Shown here one piece after another: positions 1-9,104 of a DNA stretch of 64,000 bases (the first letter of the stretch is position 1; every line of letters starts with the position of its first letter). The translations under genes were made by a program, and so were the position numbers. The DNA comes from Sphingomonas chungangi (GTDB taxonomy: Bacteria > Pseudomonadota > Alphaproteobacteria > Sphingomonadales > Sphingomonadaceae), in assembly GCF_013778325.1 (NCBI RefSeq), contig NZ_JACEIB010000007.1, positions 124,001-188,000 on the forward strand, in the 5' to 3' direction. The notes under the pieces are model-generated. The model was given only the letters and a program-made list of their open reading frames with translations. It did not search any database and was not told the DNA's origin.

Positions 1-3
1 AAC

Positions 4-306
4 ATGGGCGAAAGCGTCTTTCCGTCGATCGACGGGGAAAAGCCGATGGTTCGTTTCGAGTGGCCGTTCGAATTCGCGGCCGGATTTCTTCGTCTTCCAT
101 CGGGCAGGTTCGAGACCGGCTTCTGGAGCTGCGCGCTGGTCTCGATCCAGGGCGCGAAGCCTGTCTGGTATCTGGTGCTCATCCGGAACGGCGCGATCCG
201 GATCAATCTGAGGGGCATGAACGCCAGCGACGATTATCCGTCGCAAACGTGCCGGCAGGGCGTCGAACGCGGCTTGCTCATCGCGATCACCCGGGAAAAC
301 AGCTGA
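4..306 (+). CDS. Hypothetical protein, possibly the 3' part of a longer gene
   Basis: An open frame of 100 codons begins with ATG at position 4 and ends in TGA. The product has a Trp/Phe-rich first half (about residues 18-57) and no recognisable catalytic motif. Because only three bases lie upstream in the window, the real start could be outside it. A second frame (60-350) overlaps it and has arginine-rich composition typical of a shadow, so this frame is preferred. It faces the convergent ClC gene that ends at 322. I do not recognise the family, and coding status is uncertain. Confidence 0.3.
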   Translation: MGESVFPSIDGEKPMVRFEWPFEFAAGFLRLPSGRFETGFWSCALVSIQGAKPVWYLVLIRNGAIRINLRGMNASDDYPSQTCRQGVERGLLIAITRENS

Positions 307-321
307 GGATATCGGCCTGTT

Positions 322-1626
322 TCATGGATGCGCTTCCCCCTTCGCCATGAAGGCGTGGCTGAGGCCGTGATATAGACGCTCCTCGCAGACGAACCCCGCC
401 ACCCAGTCGGCGAGGATCGCGGTCGCCAGCAGGGGCAGCAGCAGGCCGTGGCTGGCCGTCGCCTCCGAAAGGATCACCACCGCCGTCAGCGGTGCGCGGA
501 CGACGCCGGTGAAGTAGCCGACCATGCCGAGCAGCACGACCGGACCGGCGGCGGTCGCCGGGAACAGCCAGCGCAGCAGGTCGCCGAGGCCCGCGCCGGT
601 GGCGAGGCTCGGCGCGAAGATGCCTCCCGGCAGTCCCGAGACGGCGGTCGCCAGCGTCGTCGCGAACTTGGCGGGACCAAACCAGCCGGGCTCATTGGCG
701 CCCGCGATCATCAGGCGCGCCGGCTCGTAGCTTGTGCCCCAGGTCAGGCCCGTCGCGCAGCCGACCACCGCGACGACCAGCCCCATGCCCGCCGCCGTCC
801 GCACGGGCCGCTTGCGCACGGCCACCAGCCACGGATGCTGCGACAGGCTGAACGCCAGCATTGCGCGCGAGAACAGGCCGCCGGTCAGCCCGCCGGCCAC
901 GCCCGCTACCGGAATCACGAAGATCGCCTTGCCGAGCGGCAGGGTCGCGCCGACCGCGCCGAAATAGACATAGTCGCCGTTGAGGCCGAGGCTGACCATG
1001 CCCGAGATCAGCACGGCGGTCATGACCAGCAAGGTCATGCGCTGCTCGTAGGCGGCGGCCAGTTCCTCGATCGCGAAGGTGACGCCGGCCAGGGGGGTGT
1101 TGAACGCCGCCGCCACGCCGGCCGCGCCACCCGCCACCATCACCGAGGCCCTGATCGGCACGCGGAAGAGCCTGTGCGCATAGGCCATGATCGTCGCCGA
1201 AATCTGCACCGTCGGTCCCTCACGCCCCACCGAGGCGCCGGCGAGCAGCGCGCCGATCGTGACGAAGAACTTGAACGCCGCCGTCTTCGCCGAGGCGAGC
1301 GAGCGCATCGCGCCCTCGGGATCGAAGCGTGCCGCCATGATCTGCGGGATGCCGGAGCCGCGCGCGTCGGGCGCGGTTCGTCGTGTCAGCCAGACAAGCC
1401 CGGCGAAGACGGCGGGCGTCAGGATCAGCGGCGCCCACCAGGCGAGATGGGCCAGATCGAGGAAGCGCGCACTCGCCCAGTCGGCGGCGCGCGCGAACAG
1501 CAGGGCGACCAGTCCCAGAACCACTGCGCCCGACAGGATCGCGGCGCGCTTGCGCCAAACCGGCGCAGTCGGCCCGTGGCGGCGGGCCAACACCATGGCG
1601 CGACGAAGCTGACGGTTCCGGCTCAT
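322..1626 (-). CDS. ClC family chloride channel or H+/Cl- exchanger
   Basis: This is a polytopic inner-membrane protein of 434 residues. The ClC signatures are present in order: GSGIPQ at residues 90-95, GREGP at 134-138 with the gating glutamate, IEE at 186-188, and GIFAP at 335-339. The EE pair of the third motif matches the position of the internal proton glutamate of exchanger-type ClCs, so coupled H+/Cl- exchange is more likely than a passive channel; this is inference. There is no C-terminal CBS pair, as in many bacterial members. ATG at 1626 is preferred because the transmembrane part begins near residue 28. The gene stands alone, with a long gap upstream. Confidence 0.93.
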   Translation of the reverse strand: MSRNRQLRRAMVLARRHGPTAPVWRKRAAILSGAVVLGLVALLFARAADWASARFLDLAHLAWWAPLILTPAVFAGLVWLTRRTAPDARGSGIPQIMAARFDPEGAMRSLASAKTAAFKFFVTIGALLAGASVGREGPTVQISATIMAYAHRLFRVPIRASVMVAGGAAGVAAAFNTPLAGVTFAIEELAAAYEQRMTLLVMTAVLISGMVSLGLNGDYVYFGAVGATLPLGKAIFVIPVAGVAGGLTGGLFSRAMLAFSLSQHPWLVAVRKRPVRTAAGMGLVVAVVGCATGLTWGTSYEPARLMIAGANEPGWFGPAKFATTLATAVSGLPGGIFAPSLATGAGLGDLLRWLFPATAAGPVVLLGMVGYFTGVVRAPLTAVVILSEATASHGLLLPLLATAILADWVAGFVCEERLYHGLSHAFMAKGEAHP

Positions 1627-2208
1627 GCCGCGAGCGATACGTCGGCAGGGGCCTCGGTGCGGCGGTAGCGGATGGACCAGACCACGGTGTTCGAATCACG
1701 ATAAAGGTCTGATAAAGCGAAGGAAATAAGCCTAAATCTGGTTGATCGATAGTCAAAAATAAGCACGGGGTAATCACCCGAATGGAGAGTTTATCGCGCT
1801 ATAGCGTAAGGCTTGCGGTACGAAAACCACGGATCGACGGGCTGTCCGTGGCCGCTTTCGATCGATCGCGTTGGAAAAACGAAGTTTGAGGTCGGACTAT
1901 CCGAGCCGCAGGCAGCACCTGTCTGGTTTCGCGGCCGTCATTGAGGCGCTACGCTATCGTGGCTGAGCCCGACCGAGCAGCGACGAGTTTCGTGGTCTCG
2001 AAACGATCATGGAAGGAGCGCTTGCTCCAGATATTCTCTTCGGAGCCAGTTAGCCATCCTCAACTGTCTGAATGTTTCGTCGGCTCACCGGGCGTTTGTC
2101 GCTGCACTAGACAACTGACCGAGTTATCAATCTCAGTGCTCCCAACCGCTATGCGGCCAGCGTCGTTTTTTTTCGATCGTCTGACCGTATCCTTCATAAA
2201 TTCCGCTG
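1627..2208. other. 582-bp intergenic region between divergent ClC and MFS genes
   Basis: No convincing gene is visible. The part from about 1690 to 2200 is clearly more AT-rich than its surroundings and has stops in all frames. It should hold promoters for the ClC gene (leftward) and the MFS gene (rightward). It contains an inverted repeat at 1827-1851 (listed separately). Short stretches around 1965-2125 could be read as a protein tail if one frameshift were allowed, but no family is recognised. Confidence 0.5.
1827..1851. repeat. Inverted repeat, possible hairpin or operator
   Basis: CCACGGA at 1827-1833 pairs perfectly with TCCGTGG at 1845-1851 across an 11-nt loop. Outer bases CGAAA (1821-1825) and TTTCG (1856-1860) can also pair with a small internal loop. 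No T-run follows. It lies about 200 bp upstream of the ClC start and 360 bp upstream of the MFS start, so a regulatory role is possible but unproven. Confidence 0.4.
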
Positions 2209-3702
2209 ATGACATGCGGCAGTTCCTCTTCCGGCTCCGATATGACCGCGCGGGTGGTTCGAGGCACTTCATCCACCGGAAGAGCGCTTTCGGCCGGGGA
2301 TCTGGGTCCATCGCGCCACCAGTTGACCCTCATCGTTCTGATCGTGGCGATCGCCGCATTCATGCAAATGCTGGATGCGTCCGTACTCTCGGTTGCCATT
2401 CCGCAGATGGCGCGCAGCTTTCGTGTCAGCCCGGTCGATCTCGGCGTGAGCGTCACGGCCTATGTGGTCGCCAGTGCGGTGCTTTTGCCGTCGAGCGGCT
2501 GGCTTGCCGATCGGCTGGGCGCGCGCCGGCTGTTCGTCTTTGCGACGATTGCCTTCACGCTGGCGTCCGTTCTGTGCGGGATCAGCCGGACGTTGCCGCA
2601 GTTCGTCGGCGCTCGCGTGTTGCAGGGCATCGGCGGCGCCGTACTGAGCCCCGCCGGCAGCATCATCCTGATGCGCATCATCCCGCGCCGCGATCTCGTG
2701 CAGATGATGAACGTCTTCAGCGCGCCGATGCTGGCGGCACCTCTGCTAGGCCCGCCGATCGGCGGCCTGATCACGACCTGGCTGGGTTGGCCGTGGATCT
2801 TCTTCCTCAACGTGCCGGTCGGCATTGTCTGCGTGATGCTGACGCTGCGCTTCGTGCCGGTGTCGGCCATCACGGTCCGGCCCTTCGATACGCGCGGTTT
2901 CGTCCTGAGCGGCGGTGCGCTGGCGACATTGATTTTCGGTTTCGGCGCGGTGGGGATCGGAGGCGGCCTGTTCTCCGGCTTGGTGGCGATTCTGGCGGGA
3001 TGCGTGCTGGCGGCGGCCGCAATTCGCCATGGGCTGAATGCGCCGCATCCGCTGCTCTCCTTTTCCCCGGCGCGCAGCCGGGTGTTCCGGCTGGTGACGC
3101 TGATCGGCCTGCCGTTCATGCGGCTACCGGTCGCGGCGTTGCCCTTCGTCATTCCGATCGCGTTGCAAATCGGGCTCGGCATGACCGCCTTCGCGAGTGG
3201 CCTGCTCTTTTTGGCACACAGCCTGGGCGACCTCATGACCCGGCTGCTCACCGGCCGCGTCTTCCGGCGTTTCGGCTACCGTACCGTCATGCTGTGGGGC
3301 ATCTGGGGTTTCGCCCTCTCGGTGGCGGGCTGCGCGGTGATCGGAGCCGGAACGCCGATGCCGGTGATCGCCGCCCTGCTGTTCGTCGGCGGATGCTTCC
3401 GATCCTTCCTGATGACGGCGATGGGCACGCTTTCCTATGCGGAATTCGCTCCGGAAGAGATGCCGGCCGCGACCACGCTCAGCCAGGTGACGATTCAGCT
3501 CGTCCAGGCGATCGGTGTGTCGATCGCGGTCATCCTGCTGGATGTCGTGGTGGCCGCGAGAGGGGGGATCCAGGGTGTCGTCGGCCTGGCGGAGTGCCGC
3601 TTCGTCCTCGTCGCCGTCGCCGTCGTCAGCCTGTCGGCGCTGTGGCCGATCGGCATCCTCGAGCGCGATACGGGCGCCGAGCTGAGCGGTCATGGATCGT
3701 GA
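2209..3702 (+). CDS. MFS transporter, DHA2 (EmrB/QacA) type
   Basis: A 497-residue integral membrane protein, predicted to export a small molecule by proton antiport. The first helix is followed by the MLDxSVLSVAIP motif, typical of 14-helix DHA2 carriers (about residues 54-65), then GWLADRLGARR (motif A, near 98-108) and LQGIGGAVLSPAG (near 140). The acidic residue of helix 1 is kept. Two ATGs are possible, 2209 and 2242; neither has a clear ribosome site, and the later one removes eleven polar residues. No adaptor or outer-membrane partner is adjacent. The substrate is unknown. Confidence 0.88.
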   Translation: MTCGSSSSGSDMTARVVRGTSSTGRALSAGDLGPSRHQLTLIVLIVAIAAFMQMLDASVLSVAIPQMARSFRVSPVDLGVSVTAYVVASAVLLPSSGWLADRLGARRLFVFATIAFTLASVLCGISRTLPQFVGARVLQGIGGAVLSPAGSIILMRIIPRRDLVQMMNVFSAPMLAAPLLGPPIGGLITTWLGWPWIFFLNVPVGIVCVMLTLRFVPVSAITVRPFDTRGFVLSGGALATLIFGFGAVGIGGGLFSGLVAILAGCVLAAAAIRHGLNAPHPLLSFSPARSRVFRLVTLIGLPFMRLPVAALPFVIPIALQIGLGMTAFASGLLFLAHSLGDLMTRLLTGRVFRRFGYRTVMLWGIWGFALSVAGCAVIGAGTPMPVIAALLFVGGCFRSFLMTAMGTLSYAEFAPEEMPAATTLSQVTIQLVQAIGVSIAVILLDVVVAARGGIQGVVGLAECRFVLVAVAVVSLSALWPIGILERDTGAELSGHGS

Positions 3703-3706
3703 GCGA

Positions 3707-4225
3707 TCAGGCCTCGTCCCAATAGTCCAGCGTGCCTTGCCCCCCGCAGACATGGCGGACTCCCTGCGCGACACCGTCCTCTCCAACGGCGTAGTCCGCG
3801 ATCGCCATGAGAGCGCCGCTGTCGGGATATTCCGCGATTTCCGGCGAGTGGCGCGTGCTGATCGCGAGATAGGAGAGCTCGCGATCTCCCGTATTGATGA
3901 TCTGGTGCGCCGTTTCCGGTCCGCCGGCTGGGCAGGCGATCAGGTCGCCGGCCCGGATCGCGCGTCGTTCCGATCCGATCCGGATCTCGCCCCTGCCGTC
4001 GAGAATGACGAACAATTCCTCGTTGGCGCGGTGGCTGTGGAAGGGGAAGCCGCGCCGGCCGGGCGCGAGTGCGATCAGCGAGCAACCCAGCTGCCGGGCG
4101 CCGAGCCGAGGCCCCAGCGGCGCAACGCGCGGATCGTACAGGTGCCGGATCGCTTCCGGCGGCGCGATCCGATCGGGGAGGGGGCCGGGCACGAGGTCGG
4201 AAAGGGAAAGGATCGGATGCGGCAT
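3707..4225 (-). CDS. Single-domain cupin protein
   Basis: A 172-residue protein with one cupin barrel. Motif 1 reads PFHSHRANEELFVILDG (about residues 62-78) and supplies the two His and the Glu that bind a metal; motif 2, GDLIACPAGGPETAHQIIN (about 94-112), supplies the third His. This is a complete metal site, but members of the family range from enzymes to sensors, so the role is open. It converges on the upstream MFS gene with only a few bases between the stops, and its start lies about 125 bp from the next MFS gene, facing away from it. Confidence 0.8.
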   Translation of the reverse strand: MPHPILSLSDLVPGPLPDRIAPPEAIRHLYDPRVAPLGPRLGARQLGCSLIALAPGRRGFPFHSHRANEELFVILDGRGEIRIGSERRAIRAGDLIACPAGGPETAHQIINTGDRELSYLAISTRHSPEIAEYPDSGALMAIADYAVGEDGVAQGVRHVCGGQGTLDYWDEA

Positions 4226-4350
4226 CGCGGTCTCCGGCGGAGGAAAAAGCTTAACCTCACGTCGCGAGGCGCAGGCTTCGTTTACGTGGAATCACCGCCT
4301 TTCGGTTGGTCGCGGCTGGCCCCGGGCCTCGGCCGCGCTATCATCGCGGC

Positions 4351-5586
4351 ATGAGCCGATCGACGGACGTCATTGCAGAGTTTCGTGCCGGAGGCAGAAC
4401 CGTGCTGGCGTCCGCGATCGGCGTCTGCGCAGGGGTGACGGGACTGCCTTTCTACAGCCTCGGCCTGTTCATCAAACCGCTCTCCGCCGAATTCGGCTGG
4501 GGACGGGCGGCGGCGTCGAGCGCGGCGCTCTGCCTGCAGTTCGGGATCGTGCTGAGCGCGCCGTTCATCGGCCGGTCGATCGACCGGATCGGCGTGCGGC
4601 GGGTGGCCCTGACGTCCCTGGCGGGCCTCGCTCTGGGTTTCGTCCTGCTGTCGCGGCTCGGGCCGTCCTTCCCGCTGTTCCTGTGCGCATGGCTCGGTCT
4701 GTCCCTGCTGGGCAGCGGCACCACGCCGATCGCCTGGACACGAAGTGTCGCGACGCGGTTCGACAAGGGACGGGGGATCGCACTGGGGCTTACGCTGGTC
4801 GGCACCGGCGTCGCCGGGTTTCTGGCCCCATGGTTGATCGGCGGGGTGGTGGCGAGCCATGGCTGGCGCAACGGATGCCTGGTGCTGGCCGCAGCCATCG
4901 GGCTCCTGGCGCTGCCCGGCGTGGCGTTTCTGATGCGTGATACCGGCGCTCTATCCACAGCCGTTGCCGAGGCGAGGCGTCGCGGCCCACACGTAGGCCA
5001 GGCATTGCGGAGCCGTCGCTTCGCGCAGATCGGGATCGCCTTCTTCCTGATCGGCATCGTCGTTGCGGGGATGATCGTCCATCTCGTGCCGCTGTTGCAG
5101 GATCGGGGGCTGGCTCCAGGCGAGGCCGCGCGCGACGCCGCCATGATGGGCTTCGCGGTGATCGTTGGGCGGCTTGTCGTCGGATGGCTCTGCGATCGCG
5201 TCCACGCGCCTTATGTGGCCTTCGTCTTCCTCATGCTGCCCGTCGCGAGCTGCCTGATACTGCTGGCGCATGGGCCCGCGATCCCGGCGGTCCTGTTGCT
5301 GGGGCTCGCGGCGGGTGCGGAGATCGACCTGCTCGCCTATCTCGTCAGCCGATATTTCGGGCTGCGCGCTTATGGCGAGGTGTATGGCTGGCTGTTGTCC
5401 ATCTTCAGCCTCGGCGCGGGGCTGGGGCCGGTGCTGATCGGCTGGTCGTTCGATCGCGCGGGAAGCTATGCGCCCATGCTGGTCGCAGCAAGCTGCATCA
5501 TCTCGCTTGGCGCGGTGCTGGTCGCGACGCTGGGACCGTTCCCGGCGTCGGACGAGCAGGGTTGGCGGAAACCCTCGCCAAATTAG
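4351..5586 (+). CDS. MFS transporter, monocarboxylate/OFA-like
   Basis: A 411-residue twelve-helix carrier. The N-terminal half has FYSLGLFIKPLSAEFGWGRA, a pattern shared with the MFS protein at 10126-11391 (FYSLGALVGPLTEHFGWSRT), so the two are paralogues. Motif A-like sequence IGRSIDRIGVRR follows helix 2. Family members usually carry monocarboxylates or aromatic acids. ATG at 4351 is chosen over the in-frame ATG at 4306, because the extra 15 residues are GC-rich filler and the AGCCGATCG context fits the paralogue's N-terminus. The stop overlaps by 4 bp the stop of the convergent CoA-transferase. Confidence 0.88.
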   Translation: MSRSTDVIAEFRAGGRTVLASAIGVCAGVTGLPFYSLGLFIKPLSAEFGWGRAAASSAALCLQFGIVLSAPFIGRSIDRIGVRRVALTSLAGLALGFVLLSRLGPSFPLFLCAWLGLSLLGSGTTPIAWTRSVATRFDKGRGIALGLTLVGTGVAGFLAPWLIGGVVASHGWRNGCLVLAAAIGLLALPGVAFLMRDTGALSTAVAEARRRGPHVGQALRSRRFAQIGIAFFLIGIVVAGMIVHLVPLLQDRGLAPGEAARDAAMMGFAVIVGRLVVGWLCDRVHAPYVAFVFLMLPVASCLILLAHGPAIPAVLLLGLAAGAEIDLLAYLVSRYFGLRAYGEVYGWLLSIFSLGAGLGPVLIGWSFDRAGSYAPMLVAASCIISLGAVLVATLGPFPASDEQGWRKPSPN

Positions 5587-6896
5587 TCGCGAATGGTGAA
5601 AGCGGCGCGGTCCAAACCCTCTCGGAAATCCGGGTGGGCGATGGCGATGAGCGCCTTGGCTCTCTCGCGCAGGGACAATCCGCGCAGATTGACGATGCCA
5701 TATTCCGTCGCGACATAGTGAACGTCGTTGCGCGGAGTGGTCACCGCGCCGCAAAGGCTGGGGACGATCCGCGAGACCTTGCCGCCCGCCGCAGTGGAAT
5801 GGCAGGCGATGATGGACTTGCCTCCCTGAGATGCGCTTGCCCCCCGCACGAAATCGAGCTGGCCTCCGGACGCGCTATACTGGCGGCCGATCCGTTGTTC
5901 CGAGTTGCAAGCGCCGTGCAGATCGATTTCCAGTGTCGCGTTGACCGAGACCATGCGGGCGTTGGCCGCGATCACCGCCGGGCTGTTCACGTAATCGACG
6001 GGATGCGCCTCGAACGCGGGATTATCGTCGATGAAGTCGTACAGCGCCTTGTCACCCATGGCGAAGGTGAAGACGGTTCGGCCCGGATGGATGGTCTTGC
6101 TGCTGTTGTCCACGACGCCCTGTCGCATCAGCCGGGAAAGGCCGGGCGTCATCAATTCGGTGTGGATGCCAAGCCGCCGCCTGCCCGACAGCGCGGCGCA
6201 CACGGCGTCGGGCAATGCGCCGATGCCCATCTGCAGACAGGCGCCGTCTTCGACCAGATCGGCGACAAGCTTCCCTATGGCGATATCCTCGTTCCGCAGA
6301 GCCGGTGACGGTATCTCCAGTAACGGCGCTTCATGCTCGACGAGGGCGGTCACGCGATCCACCGGAATGCGGCAGTCGCCATGCGCGCGAGGCATGGCAG
6401 GATTGACCTCGACAATGACGTGCCGGGCGCTCTTGGACACGGCGAGTGCGTAGTCGGTGTTCGTTCCGAGGCTGAAACACCCCTCGTCGTCCATCGGCGA
6501 GACGGTGGTCAGCAGCACGTCCGCATCGACTTGTCGGCTCAGCACGTCGGGCGCCTGACTGAAGGCCGTTGGCAGGAAATCGACGGGCGCCAGCCCGAGT
6601 CTTTCAGCCTCGGCATCCAGTGCTCGCTCGATGACGCCGTGGAAAAGGCTTACGGGGTTTATGCGATCGCGCAAATCTGTCCGAAGGACGCAGGCGGCGT
6701 TGGGGGTCGAAAGCAAATAATAGAGCGAGAGGCCGGAAACCTCGCGGGATGCCGCGCGGGCCGCAAGCGCGTTCAAAAGCGCCGGCGGCTGCGCGACGCC
6801 GAGCGCCATCGCAATCCTGGAACCAGACGGGATCGACGCGACGGCCGCTTCGGCGGATTGGCGCCGCGCCAGATAGGATCGCTGGATCTCGCTCAC
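5583..6896 (-). CDS. Acetyl-CoA hydrolase/transferase family protein (4-hydroxybutyrate CoA-transferase-like)
   Basis: A 437-residue class I type CoA-transferase. The C-terminal half has the family signature around SVNATLEIDLHGACNSEQ, which contains the glutamate that forms the enzyme-CoA thioester, followed by SGGQLDFVRGA and GGKSIIACHST. The closest known activities are 4-hydroxybutyrate or succinate/acetate CoA-transferases and acetyl-CoA hydrolases. It is the last gene of the leftward monooxygenase operon, 30 bp after the SMP-30 gene, so it may load CoA onto the carboxylic acid that the operon produces. Substrate choice cannot be read. Confidence 0.88.
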   Translation of the reverse strand: MSEIQRSYLARRQSAEAAVASIPSGSRIAMALGVAQPPALLNALAARAASREVSGLSLYYLLSTPNAACVLRTDLRDRINPVSLFHGVIERALDAEAERLGLAPVDFLPTAFSQAPDVLSRQVDADVLLTTVSPMDDEGCFSLGTNTDYALAVSKSARHVIVEVNPAMPRAHGDCRIPVDRVTALVEHEAPLLEIPSPALRNEDIAIGKLVADLVEDGACLQMGIGALPDAVCAALSGRRRLGIHTELMTPGLSRLMRQGVVDNSSKTIHPGRTVFTFAMGDKALYDFIDDNPAFEAHPVDYVNSPAVIAANARMVSVNATLEIDLHGACNSEQRIGRQYSASGGQLDFVRGASASQGGKSIIACHSTAAGGKVSRIVPSLCGAVTTPRNDVHYVATEYGIVNLRGLSLRERAKALIAIAHPDFREGLDRAAFTIRD

Positions 6897-6926
6897 GCAT
6901 TCGCTCCCCAGGGTGGCTGGTCCCTA

Positions 6927-7769
6927 TTAGCTCGGTTCGACAAGCATGCGTATCCGGCCGCGGCGATCGGCGGGCTGGGTCGGAACGGGAGCTTCGAGCA
7001 AGAGCATGTGGCCGGCGTCGATCAGGCAGGCGAAGCCGCCATAGCCTTCGGTGCCGATCTCCGCATCGATCAAACCGTTCGCGATCCGCGCGAAACGTCC
7101 CGTCGGATAGGAAGAGGCTACCCAGAGCCGTCCTCGTCCGTCGAGCGCAATGCCGTCCGGCGCAAATCCCAAAGCCGCCACGGTTCGCCGCTGGGAAAGT
7201 GCGCCATCCGGGCCGATCGCGAAGGCCGTCAGGCGCTCGCCGCCGGTCTCCGCGACGATCAGTGCCTCGCCGTCGGGCGTGATCGCCATCCCGTTGGGAC
7301 CGAGCAGGCCGTCGGCGATGCGTCGCGCGCTTCCTCCGGCCGTGGGATCGATCAGAATGATCCCCGCCGGGCGCGCGTTACGATGCCGTTCCTCCGGCGT
7401 GTCGCCGGGGGCGAGATTATGATCCGATACATAGGCGCGGCCGTGCCGGTCGACGACCATTTCGTTCAGCAGACCGCCTGCAATCTCCGAGAGGTCGGCC
7501 GCGACGGCGGTCGTCCCGCTCTCGACCGCGAACAGCCGCCGTTCCTGCATCGACACGGCCAGCAACCGTCCGTCCGGCAGCCATCCGAGGCCGTTGGGAC
7601 GGCCGGGCACCTTCCCCAGTATCCGGTATGCGCCGTCGGCGGGATCGCATTCGATGACCTCGCCGGTCCATACGTCCGAAAAGACGAAGCGACCTCCGCC
7701 CGCCGGACGCGGCGCCTCGGGCAGCCCCAGCCCCGCGAGCAGGGTGCGGGGCCACCCTGTCAGGGCCAA
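6927..7769 (-). CDS. SMP-30/gluconolactonase family hydrolase
   Basis: A 280-residue beta-propeller protein. It has the early glutamate of the metal site (GLPEAP, about residue 17), RPNGLGWLPDGRLL, NEMVVDRHGRAYVSD, GPNGMAITPDGEAL and PDGIALDGRGRLWVA, which provide the family's Asn and Asp metal ligands. Members hydrolyse lactones or organophosphates. The gene follows the FMN monooxygenase by 3 bp, so ring-opening of a lactone formed by a Baeyer-Villiger-type step is an attractive but unproven role. Confidence 0.85.
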   Translation of the reverse strand: MALTGWPRTLLAGLGLPEAPRPAGGGRFVFSDVWTGEVIECDPADGAYRILGKVPGRPNGLGWLPDGRLLAVSMQERRLFAVESGTTAVAADLSEIAGGLLNEMVVDRHGRAYVSDHNLAPGDTPEERHRNARPAGIILIDPTAGGSARRIADGLLGPNGMAITPDGEALIVAETGGERLTAFAIGPDGALSQRRTVAALGFAPDGIALDGRGRLWVASSYPTGRFARIANGLIDAEIGTEGYGGFACLIDAGHMLLLEAPVPTQPADRRGRIRMLVEPS

Positions 7770-7772
7770 GGA

Positions 7773-9074
7773 TCAGAACTCGCGCAGGTGGGCGCGCAGA
7801 TGCTCGGTCCTGTAGCTGCTGCGGACCAGGCTGCGCCGTTGGAGGATGGGCACCAGCCCGTCGAGGATCTCGGCGAGATAGCGCCGGGTCAGCGGCCGGG
7901 CGTGCATCAGGAAGCCGTCGCCGCCGATCTCGTCGATCGCCGCTTCCATCTGGTCGGCGATCTGCTCGGGGGTGCCGATCAGCTTGAGCGAGGTGGTCTC
8001 CTGCTCGGCCAGCGTCTGGCGCAGCGTCTTGCCCTTGGAGAAGGCCTTGAGGCTCGCGATCATGCCCTGGAAGCCCTGCGTCACCTGGGCGGGATCGATG
8101 TCCGGGAACGGCGCGTCGAGATCGAACTTGGTCCAGTCCATATCGGTGTGCAGCGTCAGCCGGCCGAGCCGCTGGGCAAGGATGGTGGGCGTCATGCCCA
8201 CGATCTCGTCATAGCGGCGCTGGGCGGCCTCCTCGGTATCGCCGAGCACGGGCGAGATCAGGAACATCACCTTCACATCGTCCGGGTCGCGGCCGTGCTT
8301 GACGACGCGGGCGCGGATATCCTCGCGAAAATCCTTGAGCGCCTGCACGCTGTTCTGCCCGAAGGTGGAGCACAGGATGACGTCCGAATGCTTGGCCGCG
8401 AAATCGCGGCCGGCGGGCGAGGAGCCGGCCTGGCAGATTGCGGGCCGCCCCTGCGGCGACCGCATCACGTTCAGCGGCCCGATCGATTTGTGATACTTGC
8501 CCTCGAACTTGAATTCGCGGAACTTGCCGGGATCGACATAGCGACCGCTTTCGGCGCTCATCTCGACGGCATCGGGCTCCCATGCGTCCCAGAGCTGCTT
8601 GACGAGATCGAGCATCTCGTCGGCGATCGCATAGCGCTCGTCGTGCGGCGGCTGCTTGTCGCGCCCGAAGGCCTGCGCCGCCCAGTCTTCCGACGAGGTG
8701 ACGACGTTCCAGCCTGCCCGGCCGTTAGAGATCAAATCTACGGAGTTGATCTGCCGCGCGAGCAGGAAGGGCGGATAGAAGCTTGACGAGAAGGTGCCGA
8801 TGATGCCGAGCTTGCTGGTCGCCTCCGCGAGCACGGGCATGACGATCATCGGATCGACGCGCGGCTCCAGATTCTGCTTGTCGTTGGAGAGGACGACATG
8901 ATCCTCGATCATGATGAAATCGAAGCATGCGGCCTCGAGCTGGCGTACCATGTCCTTGAGGAAGGAGAGCGTCTGCCACCGCTCGGGCTTGACGTCGTTA
9001 CCCGCCCAGCGATCGGCGCCGTTGGCCGTCCAGCCGTGGGCGCGGGGGTTGGTGAACCAGGCGAGGTGAAACAT
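7773..9074 (-). CDS. LLM-class FMN-dependent monooxygenase (NtaA/SnaA/DszA family)
   Basis: A 433-residue luciferase-like TIM-barrel enzyme. It begins FHLAWFTNPRAHGWT and carries DFIMIEDHVVL, INSVDLISNGRAGWNVVTS and QAGSSPAGRDFAAKHSDV, all typical of the two-component group that includes nitrilotriacetate monooxygenase and dibenzothiophene-sulfone monooxygenase. It needs reduced FMN made by a partner reductase; two candidates lie just upstream in the same operon. The reaction could be C-N, C-S or Baeyer-Villiger oxygenation; the SMP-30 hydrolase next door hints at a lactone product. Confidence 0.92.
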   Translation of the reverse strand: MFHLAWFTNPRAHGWTANGADRWAGNDVKPERWQTLSFLKDMVRQLEAACFDFIMIEDHVVLSNDKQNLEPRVDPMIVMPVLAEATSKLGIIGTFSSSFYPPFLLARQINSVDLISNGRAGWNVVTSSEDWAAQAFGRDKQPPHDERYAIADEMLDLVKQLWDAWEPDAVEMSAESGRYVDPGKFREFKFEGKYHKSIGPLNVMRSPQGRPAICQAGSSPAGRDFAAKHSDVILCSTFGQNSVQALKDFREDIRARVVKHGRDPDDVKVMFLISPVLGDTEEAAQRRYDEIVGMTPTILAQRLGRLTLHTDMDWTKFDLDAPFPDIDPAQVTQGFQGMIASLKAFSKGKTLRQTLAEQETTSLKLIGTPEQIADQMEAAIDEIGGDGFLMHARPLTRRYLAEILDGLVPILQRRSLVRSSYRTEHLRAHLREF

Positions 9075-9104
9075 GGTCGCTCCGAATGAGGGGTCGGGAA
9101 GGGA

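Noticed and set aside
448-1668. 406-codon open frame opposite the ClC gene
   Set aside because: Arg/Gly/Ala/Asp/His-rich composition without motifs; it is the antisense shadow of a clear ClC gene.
1681-1720. GTTCGAATCAC resembles a tRNA T-loop
   Set aside because: The flanking bases do not form a five-base T-stem and no acceptor or anticodon arm is found nearby.
6333-8786. 817-codon open frame opposite the CoA-transferase, SMP-30 and monooxygenase genes
   Set aside because: It spans three real genes on the other strand and has no recognisable domain; a high-GC antisense frame.
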